NCBI GenBank assembly: GCA_947495135.1
Contig: CANLXN010000005.1
Span: 186,001-250,000, forward strand
From: an uncultured Flavobacteriaceae bacterium
Lineage (GTDB): Bacteria > Bacteroidota > Bacteroidia > Flavobacteriales > Flavobacteriaceae
DNA length: 64,000 nt
Reading direction: 5' to 3'
Notes under the pieces: generated by a model
What the model saw: the letters and a program-made list of their open reading frames with translations, nothing else
Database searches by the model: none
Told to the model about the DNA's origin: nothing
Shown: in pieces, positions 17,259 through 26,389 of the stretch
Layout: the number at the start of each line of letters is the position of its first letter
How positions within the stretch are numbered: position 1 is the first letter of the stretch
Made by a program: the position numbers and the translations under genes

Positions 17259-18680
17259 ATGTATATAGTTGTAAGTATTTATATCGTCGCTAATCTATTG
17301 GCCTTCCTGCATATTATTATGTTTGGTTCTAGGGCTGCTAAGTCCTTAAGTTGGGTGCTGGTAATTATAATACTTCCGTTTTTGGGCTTGATTCTCTATA
17401 TTATTTTCGGCTTAAATCGAAGAAGATTTAAGTTCTATACCTTGAAACAAACTACCAAACGCAGGCTTTACGATCTAAAAGTAGCAGAAGCCAACGTTGC
17501 TCAAGAAAAAGTTGATTATAACTTCAAAAATGATGAGAAGCTTGCCAACTTAATGAAGCGCAGTTCTTTCTTTCCTGCTTACAGCGGAAATGAGATTACT
17601 ATTTTACAAGATGGCAGAGAGACCTTCGACAGCATATTCGATGCCGTTTCCAAGGCAGAAAAATTTATTCATCTTCAATACTATATTTTTGAAGAGGGTA
17701 AACTGATGGATAAATTTTACGAACTCTTTAAGAGCAAAATAGAAGAGGGGGTTCAAGTGCGAATACTTTATGACGCCATTGGAAGTTTCTCACTGTCCAA
17801 AAAATCTGTCGACCGTTTTAAAGAGTTGGGAGTTCAAATATTTACTACCATGTCTCTTAGTTACGGTAGCTTTCTGTTTACTCTTAATTATCGCAATCAT
17901 CGTAAGATTATGGTAATAGACGGTATCATTGGATATACTGGTGGCATGAATGTTTCTGATAAGTACATAAAAAAGGAAGACCATTTAGGTATTTGGGACG
18001 ATACGCATGCAAAAATTGAAGGGCCAGCAGTGGATAGTTTACACCGAATTTTTATAAAAGATTATTTTTTTGCCAGTGGAGAAGAATCGCTCATGACTCC
18101 TAAATACCTTCCAAAACAGGAGAAAAAGGGAAATAGTATAGCGCAAATCATTAGCAGCGGACCAGATTCTAGACATCCTTCAATTATGCAGCAATACATC
18201 GCAATGATCAACCTGGCAGAAGAGTCTATTTTTATTTCTAATCCGTACTTTATACCCAATAATGCAATGCTGGAGTCCTTGAGAATAGCGGCTTTGGGAG
18301 GGATCGAGATAAAGATTCTTATTCCGTTAAAGTCAGATTCGTGGTTGGCAAAACACAGTATGCTTTCCTTTTTCGAAGAGCTTCTTGAGTTGGGCGTAGA
18401 AATTTATGCGCAAAGAGAGAATTTTTTACATAGCAAGCTCATAATTATCGATGGTCAAATAGCGTCTATTGGTTCGGGGAATTTCGATCATAGAAGCTTT
18501 GAGCATAATTTCGAAACCAACGCTCTCATATACGATGCTCAACTAGCAAAGGATATTTGCGCTGACTTTCTAGCAGATTGTGAAAACAGTAAGAAGTTGG
18601 ATTATGAAGTCTATAAGAAGCGATCGTTTAAGCGTAAATTCTCGGAAGGAATTGCCCGCTTTTTTAGTCCGCTACTCTAG
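17259..18680 (+). CDS. cls: cardiolipin synthase (phospholipase D superfamily)
   Basis: Makes cardiolipin from phosphatidylglycerol at the inner membrane. It is 473 residues with two N-terminal helices (about 2-20 and 31-50) carrying the PLDc_N pattern (GSRAAKSLSWVLVIIILPFLG). The two HKD catalytic motifs follow: HRKIMVIDG near 213, and HSKLIIIDG near 391 with the downstream GSGNFDHRS. Length and domain order are standard for bacterial Cls. Confidence 0.93.
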   Translation: MYIVVSIYIVANLLAFLHIIMFGSRAAKSLSWVLVIIILPFLGLILYIIFGLNRRRFKFYTLKQTTKRRLYDLKVAEANVAQEKVDYNFKNDEKLANLMKRSSFFPAYSGNEITILQDGRETFDSIFDAVSKAEKFIHLQYYIFEEGKLMDKFYELFKSKIEEGVQVRILYDAIGSFSLSKKSVDRFKELGVQIFTTMSLSYGSFLFTLNYRNHRKIMVIDGIIGYTGGMNVSDKYIKKEDHLGIWDDTHAKIEGPAVDSLHRIFIKDYFFASGEESLMTPKYLPKQEKKGNSIAQIISSGPDSRHPSIMQQYIAMINLAEESIFISNPYFIPNNAMLESLRIAALGGIEIKILIPLKSDSWLAKHSMLSFFEELLELGVEIYAQRENFLHSKLIIIDGQIASIGSGNFDHRSFEHNFETNALIYDAQLAKDICADFLADCENSKKLDYEVYKKRSFKRKFSEGIARFFSPLL

Positions 18681-18701
18681 TTGAAAAGACTTATTTTCTA
18701 C

Positions 18702-20228
18702 TTAATTCCCATAAGACCTTACGAACTCTTCCCACAATGCAAATTTTTCTTCGCCCATAACTCGTTCCATTTTCACTTGTCCGCCTTTTTTCTTCTGCGA
18801 CCCACTCCAATCCGAGAATATAGATGGAGAAACTGTAGTAACTTTAACACCATGAAGTGCTTTTGAGCGGGCTACCTTATAATTTTTATTTGCGTCTTTA
18901 AGTAGTTTGTCTAACTTTAAAGCAAGTGTTTCATTTTCTTCGGAAACAGTCGTCCCTAGATACCAGTGGTGATAGAATTTATCGTTTATACGAACAGCAG
19001 ATAACGTGAATTCGGAAATAACACTATCATATTCTTTCTCTAATTTTCTAAGTGCCGCGTTCATTTTATTTACCGAAAGTTGCGAGCCAACTACGTTCAG
19101 AAAGAACTTTGTTCGTCCAGTTATTTTTATTTCTGCTCGCTCAATATCTGTAAATTCAATAGTATCACCAATAAGGTAGCGCCATGCACCTGAAACAGTA
19201 CTTATCAATAAAACATAATCTTGATTAGTTTCAACATTGGCCAGAGTGACCGAAGGAGCATCCTGTTTAAGCGAACCATCTTGGTTGATATACTTTGGGC
19301 TAAATGGAACAAACTCAAAATAGATTCCATTATTGGTAACCAATCTCATAGCATCGGTCTCGGGTCGCTCCTGAAAGGCAATAAAGCCTTCTGAAGCTAA
19401 ATAAGTATCTATTACCATAATGGGTTTTCCTAGCAACCGATTAAAACTTTTCTCATATGGAGCAAACGCAACTCCGCCAGAAGTATATACTTCAAGGTTA
19501 GGCCAAACCTCATGTATGTTTTTCACCTGATGGTAATCAATAACCTTTTCAAGCATAAGTTCCATCCATGACGGAATTCCACTTAAAGCTCCAATGTCAA
19601 ATTCCTTGGCCTTTTTACAAATCATTTCTACTCGTTCATCCCAATCGTCTATTTTAGCTATCTCCTTACCTGGCTTATAGAAACCTTCAAACCAAAAAGG
19701 GATCTTACTAGCACTTATACCGCTTATCTCTCCTTCCAAATGACCATTGCGTTCATTTAACTCGGTGGAGCTTCCCAACATCATTATATCTTTACTGAAA
19801 AAGGACGCAGGTAATTCAAAATTGCTTAGTGCTTCCACCTGTTGAATTCCTGCAGCTCTAATGGAATTGATCATTTCATCGGTAACTGGTATTCGCTTGC
19901 TCTTTTTGCCAGTAGTGCCAGAGCTTAATGCGAAATAGTTCGGACTTCCAGGCCAAGTTATATTTTCTTCACCATCAATGGTTCTATTCCACCATTCATC
20001 TTTTAGTTTGTGATAGTCGAAATACGGAATTTTCTTCGCAAACATTCTTGCTGGAATCTTACTGTTTAAAATTTTAGAGAATTGATATTTATTGCCAAAT
20101 TCGGTGTCTTTTGCTGTGTTTAATAGACTTAAAAGAACTTCCTCTTGTGCCTGTATATGATTTACAGATGGAGTGAGCGCATCTTTTAGATGAATAGCTC
20201 CTTTAATTAAGGATCCTTTAATGTTCAT
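18702..20228 (-). CDS. GH3 auxin-responsive promoter family protein
   Basis: 508-residue member of the adenylate-forming GH3 family. In plants this family joins amino acids to jasmonate or auxin; the bacterial role is unknown. The ATP-binding motif FALSSGTTGKKSKRIPVT lies near 101, the second motif VYTSGGVAFAPYEKSF near 248, and AWRYLIGDTIEFT near 345 gives the YRxGD-type motif. A C-terminal small domain follows. The gene is widespread in Bacteroidota. It is convergent with cls and lies downstream of a metallopeptidase gene. Confidence 0.9.
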   Translation of the reverse strand: MNIKGSLIKGAIHLKDALTPSVNHIQAQEEVLLSLLNTAKDTEFGNKYQFSKILNSKIPARMFAKKIPYFDYHKLKDEWWNRTIDGEENITWPGSPNYFALSSGTTGKKSKRIPVTDEMINSIRAAGIQQVEALSNFELPASFFSKDIMMLGSSTELNERNGHLEGEISGISASKIPFWFEGFYKPGKEIAKIDDWDERVEMICKKAKEFDIGALSGIPSWMELMLEKVIDYHQVKNIHEVWPNLEVYTSGGVAFAPYEKSFNRLLGKPIMVIDTYLASEGFIAFQERPETDAMRLVTNNGIYFEFVPFSPKYINQDGSLKQDAPSVTLANVETNQDYVLLISTVSGAWRYLIGDTIEFTDIERAEIKITGRTKFFLNVVGSQLSVNKMNAALRKLEKEYDSVISEFTLSAVRINDKFYHHWYLGTTVSEENETLALKLDKLLKDANKNYKVARSKALHGVKVTTVSPSIFSDWSGSQKKKGGQVKMERVMGEEKFALWEEFVRSYGN

Positions 20229-20264
20229 ATGAAATATTTATTCTAATATAAAAGATACTAGTGG

Positions 20265-20858
20265 TTATGATGTACGTTCCTTAACAATATCTAAGATCTG
20301 TTCGGGCGATGCGTATAAACGCTTAATTTTTTCTTTGTATTTATTGGACAGGTCGGCATGGTTCAGAATGTAGTTTTTGGTTTCAAGAATATAGTCTTGC
20401 ATGTTGTGATGAACTGCAAAGCGATCTGCGGTGAGCTCCGCTTTTCTGGTATACGATGGAGACATTAAATACATAATTCCAAAACCAATCAAATTCAAAG
20501 AACTCCGAGTTGTGTAATCCATTATGTGCCCTAATTCGTGGCCTAACCAGCCAATTAAAACCTTCTTCGGAATTAATGCGGTATCGAACTCCTTGCCTTG
20601 GATATTAAAATTTCTACTAATTATAATTACGTATTCTCTTTGCTCTTTAGGACGAAATAAAGTGGTCCATCTAGGTTGTGCTTTCATCACCGAAGAGGTA
20701 GCTTTGTCTTTGAGCAAAAACGTAATTGGCACTTCTTCCAGTTCTGGATAAAAAGACAATGCCGTTTGAGCCTCTCTTTTAATGTACTCGGGAAAGGATT
20801 TGTTCTCAAAAGAAAGGATGCGTTCAGAATTCATAATATGTAAGTTCACAGAAGACAT
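20265..20858 (-). CDS. predicted zinc metallopeptidase (HExxH)
   Basis: 197 residues. A zinc-peptidase site, LGHELGHIMDY, lies near residue 108. A downstream RKAELTADRFAVHH motif near 138 carries the third-ligand Glu/Asp pattern (AExxAD), as in M48-type and related peptidases. There is no signal peptide; a short hydrophobic stretch (IGFGIMYLM) lies between the two motifs. The substrate is unknown. It is probably co-transcribed with the GH3 gene 36 bases downstream. Confidence 0.75.
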   Translation of the reverse strand: MSSVNLHIMNSERILSFENKSFPEYIKREAQTALSFYPELEEVPITFLLKDKATSSVMKAQPRWTTLFRPKEQREYVIIISRNFNIQGKEFDTALIPKKVLIGWLGHELGHIMDYTTRSSLNLIGFGIMYLMSPSYTRKAELTADRFAVHHNMQDYILETKNYILNHADLSNKYKEKIKRLYASPEQILDIVKERTS

Positions 20859-20970
20859 AGGCCTAGTTTTTATGGCAAACTAAGAAATCACCTTCGAGTG
20901 TTTTAATTCATTTAGAATAAAAGGTAACTCATTTACGTTAGGTCACTGCTCAAATAATTTAATAGATCGA

Positions 20971-22398
20971 TTACTCCAACAACTCGAAATATTTATCTAG
21001 AAAAATAACGCGGTCGTGGAGCCAATGGTTCATGTATTTAAAATCGTCAACATGATCTGCTTCCGGAGACCAAAGAGCAAGATCTCGTTCGTATATGTTA
21101 TCTATATCCAATTGGGTGTAGTAGTGCTTTAATTTGGCCGTTAACGAAGAGGTAGAAAGCAGGTCGCCTCTTAAGTGATTCCATCTTTCTTTTAATTGAG
21201 AACGATAGTTATTTGGGTTTTCTTTAAGTAGCCTATCAAACAATCCATTACTTAAAATATCATCGGTTGTTGAAATTCTCTTTCCATCTTGGATACTTCC
21301 CAAAACACCGTCCAGATCCCAAGGCACAAAATAAAATGGAGTGGATCGATCTGCCTTAGCTATAAAATAGTTTTTACCTAAATTGTCTGTTGCACGCAAT
21401 AAGTTTACCAAAATAAAATAGTCTATGGCGTTTTCAATATTGATCTGCTGTGAAATTTGGGTCGAGAATTTTTGATCATCTGAATTAACCACAAAATCAA
21501 CAAGCTCATAAATGGGTTCCCAGTGAGCTTCAAAATTCTCGTAAGGATATTCCATTTCATAGCCGCTCCATCTAGGTAGGTTGTTGTTCATGGGCGTAAT
21601 TCCTGTAAACGCGGTATTTTCTGCATAACCATTTGCCTTGTAAAGAACCCCGTTTACGACCCCATTTTCAATTTTTTTCAATTTGAGAAGTTTCCTATCT
21701 ACTTGTTCCGAAAGGAGATAAATTCCTTTGTATTCTCTATTGATAAAAACTTCTACATACCTAGCTTTAATACCCGCACGACCTTTTAGTTCTCTGTTGT
21801 TTCTGGTTTTGTGCATATCTAACCATAACTTATTACTAAATCGAGAGCGTATTTTGACAGGTTCATTATACAAACTATTGAGTATCCAGTCGTCGTCGTT
21901 TCGAAGACCAGATATTTTCATGTCTTTCGATTTTTTCGAAATAGCGTCTTCCCATATTTCTAGGTCATAGGATTTTTTCGGGTATTTTAAAGCACTATTT
22001 CCTCTTAGTTCAATTCCAGTGTAGTTATGTATGATAGTATCTTTATCTACGTACCTCAATTGAGCTAGGGTTTTTGGCTCATTCAAAATGCTATCCTTTG
22101 CATTAATGGATAAGATGGGGAGGGAAGTGAGGTATAGTTTGAATTCTTCCTTTCCTAACTCCGCCTTATAAGCCTTGGAAGTAGTAAGACTATCTGTCTT
22201 TTCTGTGATTAGATATTGATCATCACCAAAACGAATATTATCAACAAATACCCGCGATTTTGAATTCCAAACAATTAATTTGTTCTCTGAGTCAACTTCA
22301 AAAGAAGAAGCATCCACATTCAGGAACTGCTTATCCTGAGCCATTAAAAAACTGCTAGAGAGTGTGTAGAAGAGAATAAAAAACAATAATGGTTTCAT
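20971..22398 (-). CDS. secreted CotH kinase family protein
   Basis: 475 residues with an N-terminal signal peptide (MKPLLFFILFYTLSSSFLMAQ). CotH family landmarks are GIELRGNSALKYPKKSYDLE near 130 (the GxSS/RGN..K.S.. region), KGIYLLSEQVDR near 225 and PWDLDGVLG near 358 (the metal-binding D.D of the kinase-like fold). CotH proteins of spore formers phosphorylate coat proteins; in Bacteroidota the target is unknown. The product is expected in the periplasm or at the surface. It is divergent from the PafA-type phosphatase gene. Confidence 0.88.
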   Translation of the reverse strand: MKPLLFFILFYTLSSSFLMAQDKQFLNVDASSFEVDSENKLIVWNSKSRVFVDNIRFGDDQYLITEKTDSLTTSKAYKAELGKEEFKLYLTSLPILSINAKDSILNEPKTLAQLRYVDKDTIIHNYTGIELRGNSALKYPKKSYDLEIWEDAISKKSKDMKISGLRNDDDWILNSLYNEPVKIRSRFSNKLWLDMHKTRNNRELKGRAGIKARYVEVFINREYKGIYLLSEQVDRKLLKLKKIENGVVNGVLYKANGYAENTAFTGITPMNNNLPRWSGYEMEYPYENFEAHWEPIYELVDFVVNSDDQKFSTQISQQINIENAIDYFILVNLLRATDNLGKNYFIAKADRSTPFYFVPWDLDGVLGSIQDGKRISTTDDILSNGLFDRLLKENPNNYRSQLKERWNHLRGDLLSTSSLTAKLKHYYTQLDIDNIYERDLALWSPEADHVDDFKYMNHWLHDRVIFLDKYFELLE

Positions 22399-22531
22399 CG
22401 TATACTTTTAAAGGACAAATGTAGTTATTATTGAAAAGCATAGCATGCTCGATCAAATACATTTGTAGGCTATTATGCCGTATATTTATCCAAATTATTA
22501 AAAGAGCATTTTTGCTCACTACCCCAAAACG

Positions 22532-24196
22532 ATGAAGAAGGCCTTTTATTTGCTTAGTGTTTTTATAATAGCGTCCAGCGCTATCATTGCACAGGATATT
22601 TCGAAGGGACCAACTAAAACCAATGTTGTGGAAAGTCCTAAACTAGTGGTCGGGATCGTTGTGGATCAGATGCGCTACGATTACCTTAGTCGCTTTTCAG
22701 AAAAATTTACGGGAGGAGGATTTAACAAGCTTTTGCAAGAAGGATATTCTTGCGAAAATAATTACCTCAATTATGTCCCAACAAATACTGCTCCAGGTCA
22801 TGCCTCGATTTATACAGGGTCCACCCCAAGCAACCACGGAATATTAAATAATAGTTGGCTCGATCCCAGGACCAATGAGGTTGTTTACTGCGTGGGGGAT
22901 TCGCAAATAAATCCTGTGGGGACAGGAAGTAAGGCAGGTATGAAATCACCAAATAGATTGCTCGTCAAAACCTTGGCCGATTACAATAGATTGCACACAA
23001 AAATGAAAGGTAAAACCATTAGTATATCCTTAAAAGATAGAGCTGCGGTTCTTTCTGGTGGCTTTAACGCCAATGGCGCTTATTGGTTCCGAGGACAAGG
23101 ACAAGGTTATTGGATTACGTCTTCCTTTTATATGGACAAACTTCCAAAATGGGTGATGGATTTTAACAACTCTAAAATTTTGGATAATTATATGGGCCAA
23201 TGGAGCTCATTGTTACCATTGGAATCGTATGTGGAAAGTGGCCCAGACGATACGGAGTACGAACGTGGATTTAAAGGCAAAAACAAACCTGTTTTTCCGT
23301 ATAATTTGCTTCAATTGGCTCCATATAACGGCAATTACGATATTATTAGAGCCACTCCCTTCGGAAATAGTTACACCTTGGATTTTGCAGCGGCAGCAAT
23401 AGGAGGGGAGCGGTTAGGCCAAGATACAGATACAGATCTTCTCTTGGTGAGTCTTTCAAGTACGGATTATATCGGACATAATTTTGGAGCCGACTCAAAA
23501 GAGGTTGAAGACGCTTATTTAAGGTTAGATCAAGATTTGATGAAATTCTTAAATGTTTTAGACAAAGAGGTGGGTGTAGATAATTACACGCTATTTTTAA
23601 CCTCAGATCATGGTGCCAATCAGGTACCTCATTATCTAATATCGCAAGGTTTACCAGGAGGCTACTTTAAAGAAGCCACTGTTAAGTTTGAACTTAACTA
23701 TTTTCTTCAAACTAAATATGGAGATACGCAACTCATAAAAAATTTTCTTGGGAATCAAGTCTATCTCAATCATGAGCGTATAAGAAGTGTAAATCTGAAA
23801 ATTTCAGAAGTAGAAAATGCTGTAAAAGATTTTTTAGAAGCGACAGAAGGAGTGAAGTTAGCGCTTACTCGATCAGAACTTTTGGAAAACCCCTTTAGTG
23901 AAGGAATCGAACTTATGGTGCAGAATGGATTTCATCCAGAACGAAGTGGGGATGTTATGTATGTTTTAGATCCTTCAGTGGTTGTTTATGCTGAAAAAGG
24001 CTCCAGTCATGGTAGTCCGTACGAGTTTGATACACATGTACCTTTACTATTTTTTGGTTTTGGAATAAATGAGGGTAAAACAACTGATAAAACGTATTCT
24101 ATCAATATTGCTCCAACTATTTCAGAATTACTGAATCTACCTATGCCCTCCACATTTACGGGAACTGTGATTAAAGGGATTGTAAAAAAAGAATAA
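22532..24196 (+). CDS. pafA: PafA-type alkaline phosphatase, secreted
   Basis: 554-residue phosphomonoesterase of the alkaline phosphatase superfamily with a signal peptide (MKKAFYLLSVFIIASSAIIAQ). Metal site 1 begins in GIVVDQMRYDYL near 44. The catalytic Thr lies in YVPTNTAPGHASIYTG near 86. Further metal ligands lie in SSTDYIGHNFG near 312 and TSDHGANQ near 359, and C-terminally in SSHGSPYEFDTHVPL. These match PafA/NPP-like enzymes, which in flavobacteria act on phosphate monoesters outside the cell. The stop is immediately adjacent to the stop of the convergent corA gene. Confidence 0.88.
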   Translation: MKKAFYLLSVFIIASSAIIAQDISKGPTKTNVVESPKLVVGIVVDQMRYDYLSRFSEKFTGGGFNKLLQEGYSCENNYLNYVPTNTAPGHASIYTGSTPSNHGILNNSWLDPRTNEVVYCVGDSQINPVGTGSKAGMKSPNRLLVKTLADYNRLHTKMKGKTISISLKDRAAVLSGGFNANGAYWFRGQGQGYWITSSFYMDKLPKWVMDFNNSKILDNYMGQWSSLLPLESYVESGPDDTEYERGFKGKNKPVFPYNLLQLAPYNGNYDIIRATPFGNSYTLDFAAAAIGGERLGQDTDTDLLLVSLSSTDYIGHNFGADSKEVEDAYLRLDQDLMKFLNVLDKEVGVDNYTLFLTSDHGANQVPHYLISQGLPGGYFKEATVKFELNYFLQTKYGDTQLIKNFLGNQVYLNHERIRSVNLKISEVENAVKDFLEATEGVKLALTRSELLENPFSEGIELMVQNGFHPERSGDVMYVLDPSVVVYAEKGSSHGSPYEFDTHVPLLFFGFGINEGKTTDKTYSINIAPTISELLNLPMPSTFTGTVIKGIVKKE

Positions 24197-25252
24197 TTAT
24201 AGCCATTTTTTTCTTCGGAAAATAATAAGTAAAACCATTACTATTATTGCCATTACTATCAACAGAATTTGATATCCGTATTGATGGTGTAATTCAGGGA
24301 TGTTGTCGAAATTCATTCCGTAAATACCGGCGAGAAAAGTGAGGGGTATAAAGATTACTGAAATAAGCGTAAGCAGCTGCATGATCTTATTCATTTTAAA
24401 GCTAACTTCAGTTATCAGTAAATCCTGTAGTCCATTTAAAACATCGCGATAAGATTCTACCGTATCCATAATTTGAATAGTATGTTCGTATAGATCTCTA
24501 ATGAAAATACGACTGTTATCCTGTACAATATTGCTGTCGGTTTTATAAAACCTACCAATGGCTTCTCTTAGTGGAGCGATTGCTTTTCGAAGGGAAAGCA
24601 GTTCCTTCTTTAAAGAATGAATTTCCCCTTTTCGGTTTAGTTCTAAAGATGTACTAATACTATCTTCTAGCCCTTCAATTAATTCTTCGATCTGATCTAA
24701 AACATCAAAATAATGGTCTACCACTTCATCAATAAGTGCAAAGGCCAAATAATCTGTGCCACGTTCCCTAATGCGCCCCTTGCCGCTGTTTATTCTTGTT
24801 CTTACTCCTTCAAATACGTCACTCGATGTTTCTTGGAAGGTGACCAGAAAGCTCTTAGTAAAATAAAGTGCAATGTGCTCTTTTGAAACGGTTTTAGTTT
24901 CCTTGTCAAACGACAGGGCCTTGATTATGATGAAATTGCCACTGCTATATTCTTCGAATTTGGGACGTTGATGAATGTCCACTGCATTCTCCAGAACAAT
25001 TGGGTGCAGATGGAACGTTTTACCTAAGAATTCAATGAGCTTTGTGTCGTGCATTCCACGAACATCGTACCAGTCTACTTTTGTTGAATCTTCTTCAATA
25101 AACTCCACGCCAGCATGGCTGTCTAATTTTTTTTCGGTCAGTTTTTTAGCATCGTACTGTAGAAAATGAGTAAAAACTTGGTCACCTTTTTTATCTCCTG
25201 TATAAATAACAGAGCCTGGTATTGCACCTGTTTTTTTGCGCTTTTTTGTCAT
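24197..25252 (-). CDS. corA: CorA-family magnesium/cobalt transporter
   Basis: 351 residues with a large cytoplasmic N-terminal domain and two C-terminal transmembrane helices. The signature GMN motif is present as YGMNF near 314, directly after the first helix. The end of the protein is RRKKWL, the basic tail expected at the cytoplasmic side. The family normally carries Mg2+ or Co2+. It is back-to-back with pafA, with no bases between the stops. Confidence 0.93.
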   Translation of the reverse strand: MTKKRKKTGAIPGSVIYTGDKKGDQVFTHFLQYDAKKLTEKKLDSHAGVEFIEEDSTKVDWYDVRGMHDTKLIEFLGKTFHLHPIVLENAVDIHQRPKFEEYSSGNFIIIKALSFDKETKTVSKEHIALYFTKSFLVTFQETSSDVFEGVRTRINSGKGRIRERGTDYLAFALIDEVVDHYFDVLDQIEELIEGLEDSISTSLELNRKGEIHSLKKELLSLRKAIAPLREAIGRFYKTDSNIVQDNSRIFIRDLYEHTIQIMDTVESYRDVLNGLQDLLITEVSFKMNKIMQLLTLISVIFIPLTFLAGIYGMNFDNIPELHHQYGYQILLIVMAIIVMVLLIIFRRKKWL

Positions 25253-25471
25253 TTACTGGATTGGTTGAAAATTAGTCTCTGTTAAAAGTAGCAAATTTGA
25301 AGAACAGTAAGCTTTGGATTTAAGATTTTCTTGAACCTATGGGGTAATTCTAATTGATCATAAATTAATAAATAACGACCGCTAGTTTTACATCATATGG
25401 GAGATTATGAGCTTTTTTAAATAGATGGGGTAAGATATTCCATACCTTGGAACAACTTAAAAAACAATATT

Positions 25472-26302
25472 ATGAAAAGAACTATACTTTCTCTAGTGGC
25501 TCTACTTGGGATTACCCTTGCGACCCACGCCCAATCTGTCGTTACCTTTTACACTACGATGGGTGATTTTGAAATTGAACTATACGATACGTTAAAGCCA
25601 ATTACGGCTGGAAATTTTATAGATTTAACCAATGCCGAATTCTACGACAACGTCATATTTCATCGCATTATTGAAGATTTTGTAATACAGGGGGGAGATC
25701 CAACTGGGACTGGCTTTGGAGGGCCAGGTTACACGATTGAGGATGAATTTGATCCTAGCTTGTCTAACATTCAAAAAACGATATCTATGGCTAATTCTGG
25801 GCCTAATACAGGAGGGAGTCAATTTTTTATTAATATGGTCGATAATACTTATTTAGATTTTGACAATCCGCCATTTACCTCTGCACATCCAGTATTTGGA
25901 ACTGTTGTGAGCGGTTGGGATATTGTACTAGATATTCAGTCGGTGCCTGTTGATGGAAACGATCGCCCCATCACGCCTGTGGTGATGGATAGTATTCGCG
26001 TCACGGAGCCTTTTCTTGCAGTAACCGATTTCGAGAAAGATGCTTCTGCTGCTATTGTTTATCCAAACCCAATTACTGAAAGAAGTGTTGTTGCATTTAA
26101 GAACGAAACAGTTGATGTAGCCCATGTCTCTATTGTCAGTTTGAACGGAATCCTTGTATCCAACCAAATAGTGGAGTTAAATCAGGGAGTAAACAGATTG
26201 AAATTATCAAATTTTGGAGTGGATGATCTGTCTTCGGGGATGTACTTCATAACTATAGACAATGGTAAAACGAGTGTTCAAAAACGGTTTGTAAAGAAAT
26301 AA
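25472..26302 (+). CDS. secreted cyclophilin-type peptidyl-prolyl isomerase with T9SS sorting domain
   Basis: 276 residues: a signal peptide (MKRTILSLVALLGITLATHAQ), a complete cyclophilin domain (about 25-185) and a C-terminal type IX secretion sorting domain (about 200-276). The cyclophilin core shows FHRIIEDFVIQGGDPTGTG and GSQFFINM. The sorting domain shows VYPNP, LNGILV, and SSGMYFI...KRFVKK. The protein should therefore leave the cell or be surface-anchored by the Por/T9SS machine. It is unusual among cyclophilins in this. A bidirectional terminator separates it from the T6SS locus. Confidence 0.9.
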   Translation: MKRTILSLVALLGITLATHAQSVVTFYTTMGDFEIELYDTLKPITAGNFIDLTNAEFYDNVIFHRIIEDFVIQGGDPTGTGFGGPGYTIEDEFDPSLSNIQKTISMANSGPNTGGSQFFINMVDNTYLDFDNPPFTSAHPVFGTVVSGWDIVLDIQSVPVDGNDRPITPVVMDSIRVTEPFLAVTDFEKDASAAIVYPNPITERSVVAFKNETVDVAHVSIVSLNGILVSNQIVELNQGVNRLKLSNFGVDDLSSGMYFITIDNGKTSVQKRFVKK

Positions 26303-26334
26303 GCCAGATAATTAATTACAATTATTTGTAAACT

Positions 26335-26368
26335 AAAAAGCCATTCACTTCATGCGAATGGCTTTTTT
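26335..26368. terminator. bidirectional terminator between the cyclophilin gene and tssC
   Basis: AAAAAGCCATTC (26335-26346) pairs with GAATGGCTTTTT (from 26356), giving a 12-base-pair stem with T-runs when read on either strand. It serves the plus-strand cyclophilin gene and the long minus-strand T6SS transcript ending at tssC. Confidence 0.85.
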
Positions 26369-26389
26369 TATTACAAACTCAGAACAGGC

